Counted from the first letter of the stretch, positions 33,473-45,575 are shown. The stretch is 64,000 nt of DNA from Sequoia sempervirens (GCA_007258455.2 VDFB02187701.1:1-64000); one strand, 5' to 3'. Notes: generated from the sequence alone by a model not told the origin. Translations and numbers: made by a program.

Positions 33473-34687
33473 TATAGTGGTCCGACACTCTGCTGCAATG
33501 ATTTTACTGAGTTTGTAGGTCTGATTTTCGTTTGTTTTTGATATTTTACTTCTTTTTTTTGTGTTTTTGAGTTTACTTGATAATAATGCGAAATAAGAGC
33601 TAAAGAACATGTACATGAAGTAAAGACTTTAAATGAACTAATCTACTAAGACACAGCTGATTAAATACTTGATATTCGAAGCCAAATACGAGTTCTTCAT
33701 TACATTATAGATTACATGAAATAGATGGCTTACATAGGATTTCAAACTAGTTACATCATATGTAATATTTCACTTACAGCCTTACAACACAGTGAATAGT
33801 GTTTCGCTACAGTACCAAACCCCAATGAAATGCACACAGCTCTTAGAGGACGAACTTCTCCCACCAAAAAACGAATTGGAGAGCTCCTTAGGGCAAGAGC
33901 GCCCCTTTTGGAAGTGATAACAACCCCTCAAGGGAGGCGTTTCTTGTTCTTTGGCTGTTACAAACCCTCAAAACAAGGCGGTTGGCTGCAGATGTATAAA
34001 TCAGCTCCCAAAATCTTCAAAAATGCAAACAACTCCTTTGTGGTTGCAAATGGAGACACTAGCAGCAAAAACCCTTCCAGAAGATGACTCTAATCATTTG
34101 CAAACAGCAAAATATGGCTCCAAATGAAGCAATCAAGCTCAGATCTGCAACTTTAAGGTGGTATTTCACACCATCAAGAAGCTCGAAAACGAAGAACAAA
34201 GCCCCTCCAGGCTTACCCACTGCTAAAATTAGGAAACCCTAGTCTCCCTCTTCCACAATCTCCAACTCACAAGCTCAAGCAAGCAAAATAACTCAACATC
34301 ATGAGAGGGTCGAACTTTCTCTGTCTTTTATAATTTTTCATTGAAAACACTATTCATTAAAATGGCACTATTCACTTAAGTTATGTTCTTTTTTCACTTT
34401 ATCAATGAATAGTAACTGAAAAATATAAAGTAACCCCTTTAAATAATAGACACATGGACCCTAAGCCAGAGAAGGTGAAATAAATGGTGAGGATCATAAT
34501 TTTAAGCACAAATATCACGCCAAACGCACAAATTCACCTCGACACCATACTCCGGATATCAACATTGCATTATAACGACCAAGTGCCCGTTCAAGTGACC
34601 CTCTATCCCGAACCATTAGCCTATGAGGGTCAATGTGATAGGCTAATCCTCTAATTCTCGGAAGATTAATTAGAAGGGGACATTACA
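33473..34687 (-). repeat. Gypsy 3' LTR
   Basis: 1215 bp. On the plus strand it starts TATAGTGGTCC (TG mutated to TA relative to the other LTR) and ends GGGGACATTACA. It is colinear with 42781-43992, with scattered substitutions and small indels, visibly older than the copia pair at 9292-13824. Confidence 0.92.
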
Positions 34688-34701
34688 GTCCGCCCTCCCT
34701 G
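34688..34701 (-). promoter_or_regulatory. Polypurine tract
   Basis: On the minus strand CAGGGAGGGCGGAC abuts the 3' LTR start TGTAATG. Confidence 0.7.
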
Positions 34702-35649
34702 AAATTGCTTGTCCCCAAGCAATCTCAACTCCAGATGTCGTAGAATGCCCTCGCTCTCCCATGTAGCGTCCTCTACCAGCAAGTCCTTCCATTTAATCAG
34801 ATATTCCCTGATGACCCGTCTCCGCAACTATCTCTCTCTGACATCCAAGATGGCTTCAGGAACCAAAATCAATTTCCCCTCATCATCTAGGGGTGGTAGA
34901 GCTATCGAAGGAACAACGCGATGTCCTAATGCCTTCTTGAGGCGCGATACATGGAATACATTGTGCACCTTGCTTTCTGCTGGTAGATCCAACTCATAGG
35001 CCACTTCACCTATCCGCCTGATGATTCTAAAGGGTCCATAGTACTGGGGCTTCAGTTTCTCAGCACCACTCTTCCTGAGAGTGGACTGGTGATAGGGCTG
35101 CAGCATCACATACACCATGTCCCCAACTTCAAAAGAACGCTCCACTCTCCTTTGGTTCGCATATTGTTTTTGTTGATTTTGTGCCTTCTGAATGTTCTCA
35201 CGGAGAGCTCTCATAATGTCCTGGTTCTCTTGTAAAAGATTCCCAGCATTGGGCACTCTGCTATCACTCAACAATAAATCCAAAAAGTTTGGCACCTCGT
35301 ACCCATATAATGCCATAAATGGGGACATCTGAATTGACATGTGGTGAGTGGTATTATAGCAGTACTCACAAAGATGAATCCACTTCACCCAACCCTTTTG
35401 CTGCCTACTATATAGTTTCGAAGATATCCTTCCACCCATTTATTTACAATTACTGTTTGACCGTCTTTCTACGGGTGGTAGCTAGTGCTCGGAGTAAGTT
35501 TGGTCCCATAGAGCCTGAATAGTTCCTGCCAGAAGTGACTCAAGAACCGACTGTCCCTGTCGCTAACAATGCTCTGAGGTAGCCCATGCAACATAAATAC
35601 CTCACGTAAAAATAGCTCGACAACCTGTGTAGTTGAATATGTAGCTACC
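34702..35649 (-). pseudogene. Gypsy integrase C-terminal part and chromodomain-like tail
   Basis: The minus strand starts with TTQVVELFLREVFMLHGLP, then SDRDSRFLSHFWQELF, carrying the second catalytic Asp. Next comes STSYHP-stop-KDGQTVIVNKW, where the catalytic Glu expected after DGQT is Val. The 203-codon frame 35439-34828 holds EVGDMVYVMLQPY, the YYGPFRIIRRIGEVAYELDLP module and NVFHVSRLKK. After a stop at 34828, the chromodomain-like EYLIKWKDLLVEDATWE follows. In live elements such a tail targets insertion to chromatin. Confidence 0.88.
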
Positions 35650-38600
35650 TATAATGTCCCCTTCTGAAATATTCCGAGCCAATTTTTTTGTTTTTTCAAT
35701 TAACAGATTACCAATTACAAACAGTGCACCCGTTAAGGTTAGATGGATAAACCAAAACGTGAAAGAAAACAACTCTAACCAGAATGGCGCCGATGATGGC
35801 GAGCATTGGTCAGAGGATCTTCTACTCTAAATACAGAAAGGAACTCAACGTCAAGTATGTGCTACCCAATCCAATGCGGAGTGAGGGGCGACCATATGAC
35901 GGAGTGATTACAGAAAGCAAAGCTTGAAATGAAAATGCCGAAAGCTGAAACTACTCAACACCCAGAATGTGCTTGCTCACCCAGAATGGGAAGTAGCTAC
36001 CATAAGGCGGAGTTATAACTAATTCACTAGTATTGAAAGCAAGAACGTGAATTACAATTAATGACAAAGCAATATTAAAGGATACTGGTCAGTACTACTG
36101 CCAGTTTACAATATATAACTATTGCCTGCAATGTCAATATATTAAATTCTTTCCAGATAGAGTATTCAACATTATTTCTGCTACAAGCTCAAAGGAATCC
36201 ACAATGCCAATTACAAATCAGAATGATGCAGATTGCTAGAACTGTCCCAAACAGATCTGCATTTTAAACATATGACCAGCAGCTTACAAAATGGAAGAAT
36301 TGCTCATAACTCCCTCAACAGACATCCGATTTATATACCGTAAATTGCAATGCACTTGGAGAACCTAGGCGACCAACATTGAACCCTTAAACTGATCAAA
36401 ATGCAACAATTTCAATTTGCACGAAACCCAAGACAGCACCAAAAGGTACGGCCCAGCTGAGTAATTCGACTTAGCTTTAAAAATTAAATACACAACAATA
36501 AAATCTGATAATTGAACCAAAGATTCGCCTCTCCTAAACAATGATATAAATGCAATACCCAGAATGCCCTTTTTTGTATTTTTTGACTTACAATGAAAAA
36601 CATGAATCTGCTGTAATAAATGATGCTAAAATGCTGAAACACTAAAATGCCAAAACAGATTTATCAATGCAATTAACTAAACACAATGCATGAGCTAAAT
36701 GCAACTCACAGATATTGAATCACCACTAGATGTTGTCTTTCAAACACAAAGCGATGCCCAAGCTAGGAGGCCTTCATTCCTCGAAGCAGTCCCAGAGCCA
36801 ATCCGGCAGCATAACAGTATAGTCGACCAAAGATCCCCAAATGATGCACCAAGACTCCTCTTTATAATTCTTCCGTTGACTTCGCAAAACCCTAAAATCT
36901 GCTTTTAGGTCAAAACCCACTCTCCTCAAGGATGGGCGTACTTTTCCTTCAAAGCTTTAGATTTGATATTTAAATAAATATCATACTTTAATAAATGCGC
37001 CCAACATTAGCTTGCTCAGACTTTAGAAATAATTAAAATATTCCTTAATGAGGCGCCACCCTCAAAAGACCCCTTTTTTAAAACATCATTAAGTCATTAA
37101 TCTAGGCCCATGGTCAACGTTAAAATATAATATTTAAAACGTGACTTTTTAATTACATGACTTAACTTATCCCTCTGAATGTGCCCTGAAGCCAATATTG
37201 AGCAAAACATCTGACCAACTGAAGCAGGAAGTCAACCGAGCTGAACTCATCTGGAAAGCTGCCAAAAATAGAATTTACTAAAAATAGTAAATTCCAAAAA
37301 GTGCTCTGATTGCCGAGATGAACATACAATTGCGAAGCCCTCTGAAAACCCAGAAGGAATCCGCCATTGAATCCACCATCTCTGAGCAAAGACCTCCTCA
37401 AAAATAGGAAACCCTAATTTAACTTCCGACTAGCCCTCGGGTTCCCAAAGAAAGGCCAACGGTCACTGGAAATGTCAGGTTTGAGAAGGGGACATTACAC
37501 CTTCCTAGGCAGTACAGTTATTGCAGGGGTTAGCCTATTATTCAGATCCTCGTAGGCTGGAAAACGTGTTTAGAGGATCACTTGAGGCAGTTATCCAGCG
37601 TTTGGGAACATTACTCCAGCAGTTGATTCAGGTTTGGGCCTTGGCAGACACTTTTTGAGTGATTTATAAATACTATTTATAGTAAGTCAGGCAGGCAGGA
37701 GTTGCTATTTTTGGCAGGGCACCTGATTCAATTGGTCAGCTCAGTTTCGACCCAGTTTGACAGTCTGGTGAACAGATAGTGAATATCAGAGCATTTAATG
37801 ATATTTGGAGAAATATTTAAGTTGTGACTTTATAATATTTAGTCAATTAATTAAATATTAAAATATTAATGGAATAATATAAAGTATTAATACTTTATAT
37901 TAAAAGGGCGAATATTAATGACTTATTCACTCAATAGTCATTTATTAAAAGGGGACGCCATATTTAATTATTTCTCCTAAGTTTGAAGAGGCGAATTTTA
38001 TTATATTTTAAATGCTCATTTATTGCCTTTTTGGAAGGGGGTCGACTTTTTGAGAGAAGAGATATATTTCTCAAGACAAATCGAACTCATTATGTTATGA
38101 TTATTCTAATTTGTCTTAATTTCTCTCTGAGAGCATTGGGGTTTGTGAAACAAGGGTTTCTGCAGATCATCGGGTTTTGAAGAACGTTCCCTCTTCAGAA
38201 TCAGACATACTGAGACTGTGCAATACCAGTTTAAGCTTGTCAATAGAGTGGCTTCACACAAGAGTCATATTTGGGCATATTTTGGAGTTTATTATCAAAG
38301 TTCTGGATTGATCTTTCTTCCAGAAGAAGAATATTCCATTGGCAGTGTTTCATTTGGCATCTGGCACATTCTTCAAGATTGTACAGCTTTCTTATTGCTG
38401 GTTACCAGCCGTACCTTCCAGCTGCAAGGGCGTGTTTCTTTCACAAGCAAAAATGCCTAGCTTCTTGGCCTTCTGCTTCCATCATTGGTGGTGCCTAGAC
38501 CTTTGGAGTACTTTGCACCCTTTTCGAGGTTGGAGATCTATAGATCAGAGGTTGACTGTAATGCACTTCTTCATATTGGCGGCTGCAAATAATCAAGTTT

Positions 38601-38876
38601 CTCTTGAATAAAAGTGTTGCCTTTTTCTTATATGTTCGATTTTCTTCATTGTATGAGTCCAGAAGATTAATAAATATATGCGCCATCATCTGAGTAGTGA
38701 TTTGAAGCATTATTTACCATCTATGAATTTATTAAGGATTTTTATAGCATTTTAGATCAAAATCACAATTTGTCTTTTATTGCAAAAAACCACCAAAAAA
38801 TCAAAAATACAGAAAACAAACAAAAACTTAGCAGTAACAGCCAGTTATCGGGTTGAGAGACACCTGGTCTCTTACA
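35650..38876 (+). mobile_element. Solo LTR inserted in gypsy integrase
   Basis: Flanked by CTACC (35645-35649) and CTGCC (38877-38881), one transition apart. It begins TATAATGTCCCCTTC (TG changed to TA), is interrupted after 15 bases by the LTR at 35665-37499, resumes CTAGGCAGTACAG at 37505 and ends TGGTCTCTTACA. Without the inner insertion it is about 1387 bp. It carries TACTA-TTTA-TAGTA near 37671 and shares its first bases with the gypsy LTR family here, but its right end is different. Confidence 0.78.
35665..37499 (-). mobile_element. Solo LTR nested in the solo LTR
   Basis: Perfect CCTTC duplications (35660-35664 and 37500-37504). On the plus strand it starts TGAAATATTCC and ends AGAAGGGGACATTACA, as in the LTR at 30654-32518. 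1835 bp, with no internal region. The palindrome GAATTTACTA-AAAA-TAGTAAATTC is at 37271-37294. It is the youngest of the three layers here. Confidence 0.88.
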
Positions 38877-39261
38877 CTGCCATCGGGAAAAAGTGAGCAT
38901 ATTTGGTGAGGCAATCAACAACTACATAAATACAGTCTCTCCCCTGAGCTTTCGGCAAGCCCGTGATGAAATCCATCAACAAGCATTCCCACTTCTTGTC
39001 TGGAATCGGAAGTGGCTGAAGTAGCCCAGTCGGATAGTTGTGTTCCTCTTTGTTCTGCTGACAAACCGGACACTCTCTGACATATTTGAGGACATCTGAC
39101 TTGAGTCCTTTCCAAGTGAAACGTTCCCAGACCTGCTTGTAAGTTTTGAAATATCCAAGATGTTTGGCCATAGGTACATCATGAAAGGCCCTTAATATCG
39201 TGTTCTTCATCTCTGATCCTAGGGTCAAAAAGATCCTACCTTTTGTAAATGATAAGGTCAT
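38877..39261 (-). pseudogene. Gypsy integrase N-terminal part
   Basis: It contains the HHCC zinc-binding module (AFHDVPMAKHLGYFKTY... and RECPVCQQNK) and the start of the catalytic core, DFITGLPKAQGRD...DCLTKYAHFFPMA with the first catalytic Asp. It stops where the solo LTR inserted. It overlaps the RNase H frame by 26 bases in another frame, so a frameshift joins them. Confidence 0.9.
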
Positions 39262-39898
39262 TTACAACTAAGTATCTGTTGTCCTGCACTGAACCCTCAA
39301 CGATGCCGAAAGCCCATGAGTCTTTGGCATATTCTACTATAATCAGGTGTCTCCAATTCTCTGAAATCTCAACCATAGAGTTCAAATGTGGTCGGCGTGA
39401 CAAGGCATCGGCCACAATGTTCTGTGTCCCTTTGACATAAGCGATGTCAAAGTCGTATGATTGCAACTTACCGACCCACTTCTGCTGACGATCATTGAGA
39501 TCTCGCTGTCCGAGGAAATGCTTCAAGTTGTTATGATCGGTTTTAATGCAAAATTTGCTGCCTACGAGGTACTGCCTGAATTTGGCCAATGCATGCATGA
39601 TGGCCAACATTTCCTTGTCATAAATGTTGTAGCTCCTCTCGGGTCCTCTTAACTTCCAACTCTCAAAAGCTATTGGATGTTTGTCCTGCATGAGGACTGC
39701 GCCAATCCCTTCACCTGAGGCATCACATTGAAGCTCGAAGGGTTTAGTGAAATCTGGTAACGCAAGGACAGGACAAGAGGTCATCAACTGCTTAAACTTC
39801 TCAAAACACTCTTGTGCTTCAGGAGTTCAAACAAATGCCCCTTTCTTTGTCAAGTTCGTAAGGGGTGCTGCATGACGTGAATAGCCACTAACAAATCG
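39236..39898 (-). pseudogene. Gypsy RNase H and connection region
   Basis: The frame 39787-39236 has PFELQCDASGEGIGAVLMQ, YDKEMLAIMHALAKFRQYL, FCIKTDHNNLKHFLGQRDLN and GTQNIVADALSRR, the usual RNase H landmarks. Upstream, after stops at about 39829 and 39899, is RFVSGYSRHAAPLTNLTKKGAF. Confidence 0.9.
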
Positions 39899-41222
39899 TC
39901 AGTAGAAACCACACAAGCCCAAAAATCCTCGAAGCTGAGTAAGATTCTCAGGAGTCGGCCACTCTATAATAGCTCTGACCTTGTCGAGATCCATACGCAC
40001 ACCCTTTGTGCTGTTAATGTGGCCCAAGTACAACAACTCAGTCATTCCCAAGTCACATTTTGATTCCTTGGCATACAGAGACTCACTCTTTAGAATACCC
40101 AGTACCTTGTCTAGATGTGCAATATGCTCATCCCAAGCCTTGCTGTATACCAAGATGTCATCAAAGAAGACAAGTACGAACCTCCTCAGTTGTGACTGGA
40201 AGATCCTATTCATAGTGGACTGGAACGTAGCAGGTGCATTGGTCAGTCCAAATGGCATAACCACGAACTCAAAATGTCCACAATGACAACGGAAAGCGGT
40301 TTTCTCAATGTCCTGCTCCCTCGCGAATCTGATGGCACCCCGATCACAAGTCTATTTTTGAAAAGTAACAAGCACCATGTAGCTCATCTATCAGTTCATC
40401 AATCTGGGGAATGGAATACCTATTTTTGATTGTCCTTTTATTCAACAATTTCTAATCGATGCACATCCACAAAATACCATCCTTTCTCTTCACTAACACA
40501 ATGGATGAAGCGAAGGGTGACTTACTAGGCCTGATATGACCCATAGCGAGCAGCTCCTTAATAGTTTTTTCTATTTCATCCTTAAGCCGCTTAGGATGCC
40601 TGTAAGGTGTGACAATCACGGGCTTAGCGCCCTCCTCCAACTCGATGATGTGCTCAATACCATGGTTTGGTGGTCTACCAGGTGGAATCTCACTGAACAC
40701 CTTAGCGTGTTTAATCCTCAACTCTTGTATGTCTGGATGATAAACTAGGGTTTGTTGCTCCTCTTGTGATGGCATCATCATACACTCAACTGCCCACTTG
40801 ATCATGTCGTGTCGCATGAGTCTCTCCATTCTGCTGAGAGATATCATTCTGAAATTGCCATCTTGGATGGCTTTTAACACATGATTCCTCCCATCCACCT
40901 TGAATCTCATCTCCATGTCACGTAGGTTAAGGGTAAATTCTCCAATATCATGAAGCCATTTCATCCCTAAAACCATATCAGTGTCTCCCATATTCACTAC
41001 ATAGAAATCTGCCTTAAAGTCATAATTGTTTAATCGCATAGGAAGATCTGCAATCATCCTATCACACTTGAGAGTGTAGCCATCCGCGACCTTCACTCTT
41101 ATACCCTCAAATTCTTCAGTCTGAATCCCACGCCTTTCAACCAACCTTGCATCAATGAAATTATGCGTGGCACCTGTATCCAACAGAGTAATGATCTTTT
41201 TCCCAGCTAAGACCCCTCGCAT
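39899..41222 (-). pseudogene. Gypsy protease and reverse transcriptase
   Basis: The 256-codon frame 41222-40452 starts in a gag overlap, has the aspartic protease motif ITLLDTGATHNF and runs to the reverse transcriptase entry (VTPYRHPKRLKDEIEK, SPFASSIVLVKRKDG). It is ended by TAG right after MCID, where Tyr is normal. A frameshift and another stop (KIDL-stop-SGCH) follow. 40264-39899 then holds VMPFGLTNAPATFQ and the catalytic FFDDILVYS box. The enzyme would copy element RNA into DNA. This one is broken at three or more places. Confidence 0.92.
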
Positions 41223-42589
41223 TCTGAAAGAGCCCTCTCGCTATATGCTAGTGAGACATGCTTCTTGAAGCTTAACTTCCTCCTCCATTTCAGCGTCATC
41301 TTCAACCTCATTTTCAACTTTTTCCACCTCGGATTCCTCATGCTCAGAGGCTGGTCTGATTTTTCAAACTCGGAATCCTCATAGTATGCCCACATTATCC
41401 GGTTAGCCTTCCCCTTAGGTCTCAGAGGACAGTCGTGGTTTGCATCATAGGGTCCTTTACAATAGAAGCACAACTTCTTCCTGTGCAAGTCATCAATGGT
41501 TTCTTTGTCTAATGGGGCTGCTGATTTCCCTTTAAAATCTAGTTTCTCACTCTTCTTAGAGAATGATTTTCCACCCTTGTATAAAGAGGATGCTTTCAAT
41601 GAGAACTTGCTTTGGGGAGAGGCAAGTTCCATGCTTCTCGCCTTTCTCATAGCCTCCTGCAGGGTCGGGGGATCAAAAGCTTTGATCCAACCTCTCAATA
41701 GTTCCAATAGGCCTTCGATGAATAATACAACTAATCTTCTTTCTGATATGTTGGGAACCATAACTGATAACCGCTAGAAATCACCTATATATCCCTCCAA
41801 ACTCCCAACTTGCTTGAGTTGAGCTAGGTCTCTAAAATACGTTTCCGGATCTTTCTTGTCGAAACGTTCAACCAACTGATCCACAAACTCCTGGTAAGAG
41901 GTGATGTGGTTATGCTGCAACGTGACCATCCCGTGGTACCACCAATCATGAGCTACTCCCTCCAAGTGTAAGGTGGCATACTTAATTGCATCTGTCTTTG
42001 CCATGGGTCGAAGGCTCAAGAAGGTGTCCAACTTATGAACACAAGACTGAGTTGTAACCGTCCCACTGCCATCGAATGTAGGTAACGTGAGATTGTTGGT
42101 GGCATGCATAAGGTCACTGTGTTGATCCCTGTTTTGTCTTCTTGGTCTCCGGTTCGGTCTTTCTCTATAATGCTCTCTTATTTGGCTCATAAACTTGTCA
42201 AAGCTTAGGCGTTCTCTCACCTGAGGTGTCAACAACTCCCACTCATCATTTGCGGCCATCACATCATCCGCAAACATTGGTTCACCAACTTTCTCGACAT
42301 TCACCTCTTCTCCTTCATTTCTCAAAAAGGTAGGTCATGTTGGCCTATCTGCAGTGCGAGAATGTGTTTGTTGGCCTCTAGGTGTTCCAACTACACTCCT
42401 GTTATGATCAAGGTCACGGTTTGCTCTTCTTTGATTGTTCATTTGTTGTAACTGCGTCATAAGTGCCTGTATAGCCATTGCTACTTGCTGCTGCCCTGTG
42501 GCCATTTGTCTGAATATCTCCCTTGCTTCCCGTTCCTCCTCATCTCTACCTCTGTTTCTGAGGGGGTTCTCTTCCTCTCTTTCCCCCAT
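41207..42589 (-). pseudogene. Gypsy gag
   Basis: One reading frame carries stops at 42335 (TGA) and 41774 (TAG). The N-terminus is Glu/Arg/Gln-rich. The core (42325-41774) has LPTFDGSGTV, DAIKYATLHLEGVAHDWWYHG and EFVDQLVERFDKKDPETYF. The C-terminal part has a zinc-knuckle-like CFYCKGPYDANHDC and runs into the protease region by a frameshift near 41215. Gag would form the particle that packages element RNA. Confidence 0.88.
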
Positions 42590-42768
42590 GGTGCTGGATG
42601 GACCAATCTCTCGCTGCCTTGCTGCTATAGCAGCTGATAAAGTGTCTTCTTCAGGATGTTGTGGCCATTGTTTCTATTTGCTTTCTTCTCTAGCTGTATA
42701 CCTCTTGTACCGGTCACTTTGGTGCATCAATGGAGTTGATTTCTAACCCAAAGGACGGCAGGAAACCG

Positions 42769-42780
42769 CTCTGATACCAC
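42769..42780 (-). promoter_or_regulatory. Primer-binding site
   Basis: On the minus strand GTGGTATCAGAGC follows the LTR end CCACTACA, matching the initiator-Met tRNA complement TGGTATCAGAGC. Confidence 0.88.
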
Positions 42781-43992
42781 TGTAGTGGTCCGACACTCTG
42801 CTGCGATGATTTTACTGAGTTTGTAAGTCTGATTTTCGTTTGTTTTGGTATTTTGCTTTTTTTTTGTGTTTTTGAGTTTACTTGATAATAATGTGAAATA
42901 AGAGCTAAAGAACATGTACATGAAGTAAAGACTTTAAATGAACTAATCTACTAAGACACAGCTAATTAAATAATTGATATTCGAAGCCAAGTACGAGTTC
43001 TTCATTACATTATAGATTACATGAAATAGATGGCTTACATAGGATTTCAAACTAGTTACATCATATGTAATATTTCACTTACAGCCTTACAACACAGTGA
43101 ATAGTGTTTTGCTACAGTACCAAACCCCAATGAAGTGCGCGCAGCTCTTAGAGGACTAACTTCTCCCACCAAAAAACGAATTGGAGAGCTCCTTAGGGAA
43201 AGGGCGCCCCTTTTGGAAGTGATAGCAACCCCTCAAGGGAGGCGTTTCTTGTTCTTTGGCTGTTACAAACCCTCAAAACAAGGCAGCTGGCTGCAGATGT
43301 ATAAATCAGCTCCCAAAATCTTCAACAATGCAAACAACTCCTTCGTGGTTGCAAATGGAGACACTAGCAGCAAAAACCCTTCCAAAAGATGACTCTAATC
43401 ACTTGCAAACAACAAAATATGGCTCCAAATGAAGCAACCAAGCTCAGATCTGCAACTTTGAGGTGGTATTTCACACCATCAAGAAGCTCGAAAACGAAGA
43501 ACAAAGCCCCTCCAGGCTTAGCCACTGCTGAAATCAGGAAACCCTAATCTCCCTCTTCCACAATCTCCAACTCACAAGCTCAAGCAAGCAAAATAACTCA
43601 ACATCATGAGAGGGTCGAACTTTCTCTGTCTTTTATAATTTTTCATTGAAAACACTATTCATTAAAATGGCACTATTCACTTAAGTTATGTTTTTTTTTC
43701 ACTTTATCAATGAATAGTAACTGAAAAATATAAAGTGACCCCTTTAAATAATAGACACATGGTCCCTAAGCCAGAGAAGGTGAAATAAATGGTGAGGATC
43801 ATAATTTTAAGCACAAATATCACGCCAAACGCACAAATTCACCTCAACACCATACTCTGGATATCAACACTGCATTATAACGACCAAGTACCCATTCAAG
43901 TGACCCTCTATCTCGAACCATTAGCCTACGAGGGTCGATGTGATAGGCTAATCCTCTGATTCTCGAAAGATTAATTAGAAGGGGACATTACA
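42781..43992 (-). repeat. Gypsy 5' LTR
   Basis: 1212 bp, starting on the minus strand with TGTAATGTCCCCTTC and ending GGACCACTACA. It pairs with 33473-34687. Confidence 0.93.
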
Positions 43993-44439
43993 GAATCAAT
44001 AGTATCAACCACCAAATATATAAAACTCAAGCCCTAAGGACCCTAATCCAACAATGAAGTACAAATGAACATAGAGATATAAATAACAAAGCAATAATAC
44101 CATAAATTCCTATATGGTTGAATCACCTTCATTGCTCTTCTGCATTTTGCATTATATGCTTGCTTCCCCTGAGATTTGTAGTATGCAAGAATAAGCCTAG
44201 TAATAGTGACAGCAAAATATCAAAGATAGTGGTTGTAGTTAGCCTTGAAATGAAAGGGATAGGTCTCTTTTATAGAAAACCAAATTTGAATGAAGGGCCA
44301 AGATTAAATGATGAAGATCAATGGATAAGATTGCTTTGATAAGAAAGGAAATAGGGTTAGGGAAAAAATAGGGTTTAGTTAAGGATGGACGGTGGAGATT
44401 AAAAGGCAATAAAACCTCATCAAGGGTGGAAATTAATTG

Positions 44440-44905
44440 AGAATAAAAGAGGAGATTGGCACCAAAAAAGAGGTGGCTGGAGTAAATTAAATAATTATAA
44501 AATTATTTAATTTAGGAGGGAAAGTGATTAATTAAATAACTAAAGCAATTATTTAATTATAGAAGAAGAGGGAAAATTGACTATTAATTAAAATAACTAT
44601 TTAATTAAAAGTAGAGGAAAAGGACAAATTAGTAAATAATTAAAATAATTATTTAATAGTGGAGGGAAAAGTAGGAAATAATTAAATAAATAAGATTTAT
44701 TTAATTATAGAAGAAGAAGCCAATGAATAATTAAATAATTAAAATAATTATTTAATTATAGAAGGAAGGTGAAAGTAAACAATTAAATAAGAATTTATTT
44801 AATTATTGAGAGAAAGGATTAATTAGTGTCGTAATTAAATAAATATTAACTTATTTAATTAATCAAGGAAGAATAAAAGGAGAAATGAAATAATGAAATA
44901 ATTAA
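44440..44905. repeat. Array of AATTAAATAATTA palindromes
   Basis: About eight degenerate units, 45-75 bp each, alternate a purine-rich piece (GGAGGGAAAAG, AGAAGAAG) with a palindromic AT core such as AATTAAA-TAATTATTTAATT. A hAT element used one TTAAAATT of the array as its target. Confidence 0.6.
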
Positions 44906-44909
44906 AATT

Positions 44910-45575
44910 CAGTGTTCCACGGGGACGCGTTTCCCCCCAAAAATGGCGCGTTTCCGAAACGGGGACGTCTCGGAGACAGGGGGACTAGGAGACGCCCAGG
45001 AGTTTCCTGTATTTACTATTTACTACATTTTGAGTTTTGACATTTTGCTATTAGTATCTGTATTTAGTAATTTACTATTTAGTTTACTGTTTTACTATTT
45101 GCCATTTGGCATTTGCTACTCATTGTAATGATGAATCGTGTAATCATCTTTATAGACTTTGTGATATCTCATATGACATCAAATATTCATATTTTCGATA
45201 TAATAGAAATCTCCAATTTAACAATTTCATTTGTCAAATTTTATTTAGCAATTAGCATTCAAGATATCTTCGTATTTAGATTTAGTATTTCAAATTTTGC
45301 TATGTTATAATTTTACTAATTTGAGTAATTTCCTATAGTTTCATTTGAAATGTAATTCTTATACTGTTATACTGTTATACATCTTTTCAAAACTAGTTTT
45401 TCAAGTACTATAAGTATATTTATAACTATATTAGCACCACCACCCCACCACCCCGCCGCCGCCGTCCCCCCGCCGTCTCCCCGCCGTCCCCAAACTTAGG
45501 CCCTTTGTCCCCCCGTCTCCGAAACGCGTTTCCCCGTCCCCCCGTTTCCCCGTCCCCCAGGCTCGTGGAACACTG
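44910..45575. mobile_element. Short hAT-type element of the C/G-rich family, complete
   Basis: Perfect 8-bp duplications TTAAAATT (44902-44909 and 45576-45583). The inverted ends CAGTGTTCCACG and CGTGGAACACTG are exact over 12 bases. The sequence just inside is GGGGACGCGTTTCCCC, the other side GAAACGCGTTTCCCCGTCC with a (GCC)n-rich stretch. The centre is AT-rich. At 666 bp with no open frame it is a MITE-like non-autonomous element. Confidence 0.92.

Larger units (their letters stand above)
33473..43992 (-). mobile_element. Ty3/gypsy chromovirus, full-length but inactive, with nested insertions
   Basis: Flanked by perfect GAATC duplications (33468-33472 and 43993-43997). Minus-strand order: 5' LTR 43992-42781, primer site, gag, protease, reverse transcriptase, RNase H, integrase, chromodomain-like tail, purine tract, 3' LTR 34687-33473. 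Integrase is split by a solo LTR at 35650-38876. Without that the element would be about 7.3 kb, normal for the family. Many stops and frameshifts prevent expression. It lies inside the 34-kb host intron in the same orientation as the gene. Confidence 0.93.

Noticed and set aside
42769..42780. tRNA gene
   Set aside because: The tRNA-like words at this and similar places are 12-17-base primer-binding sites. No cloverleaf surrounds them.
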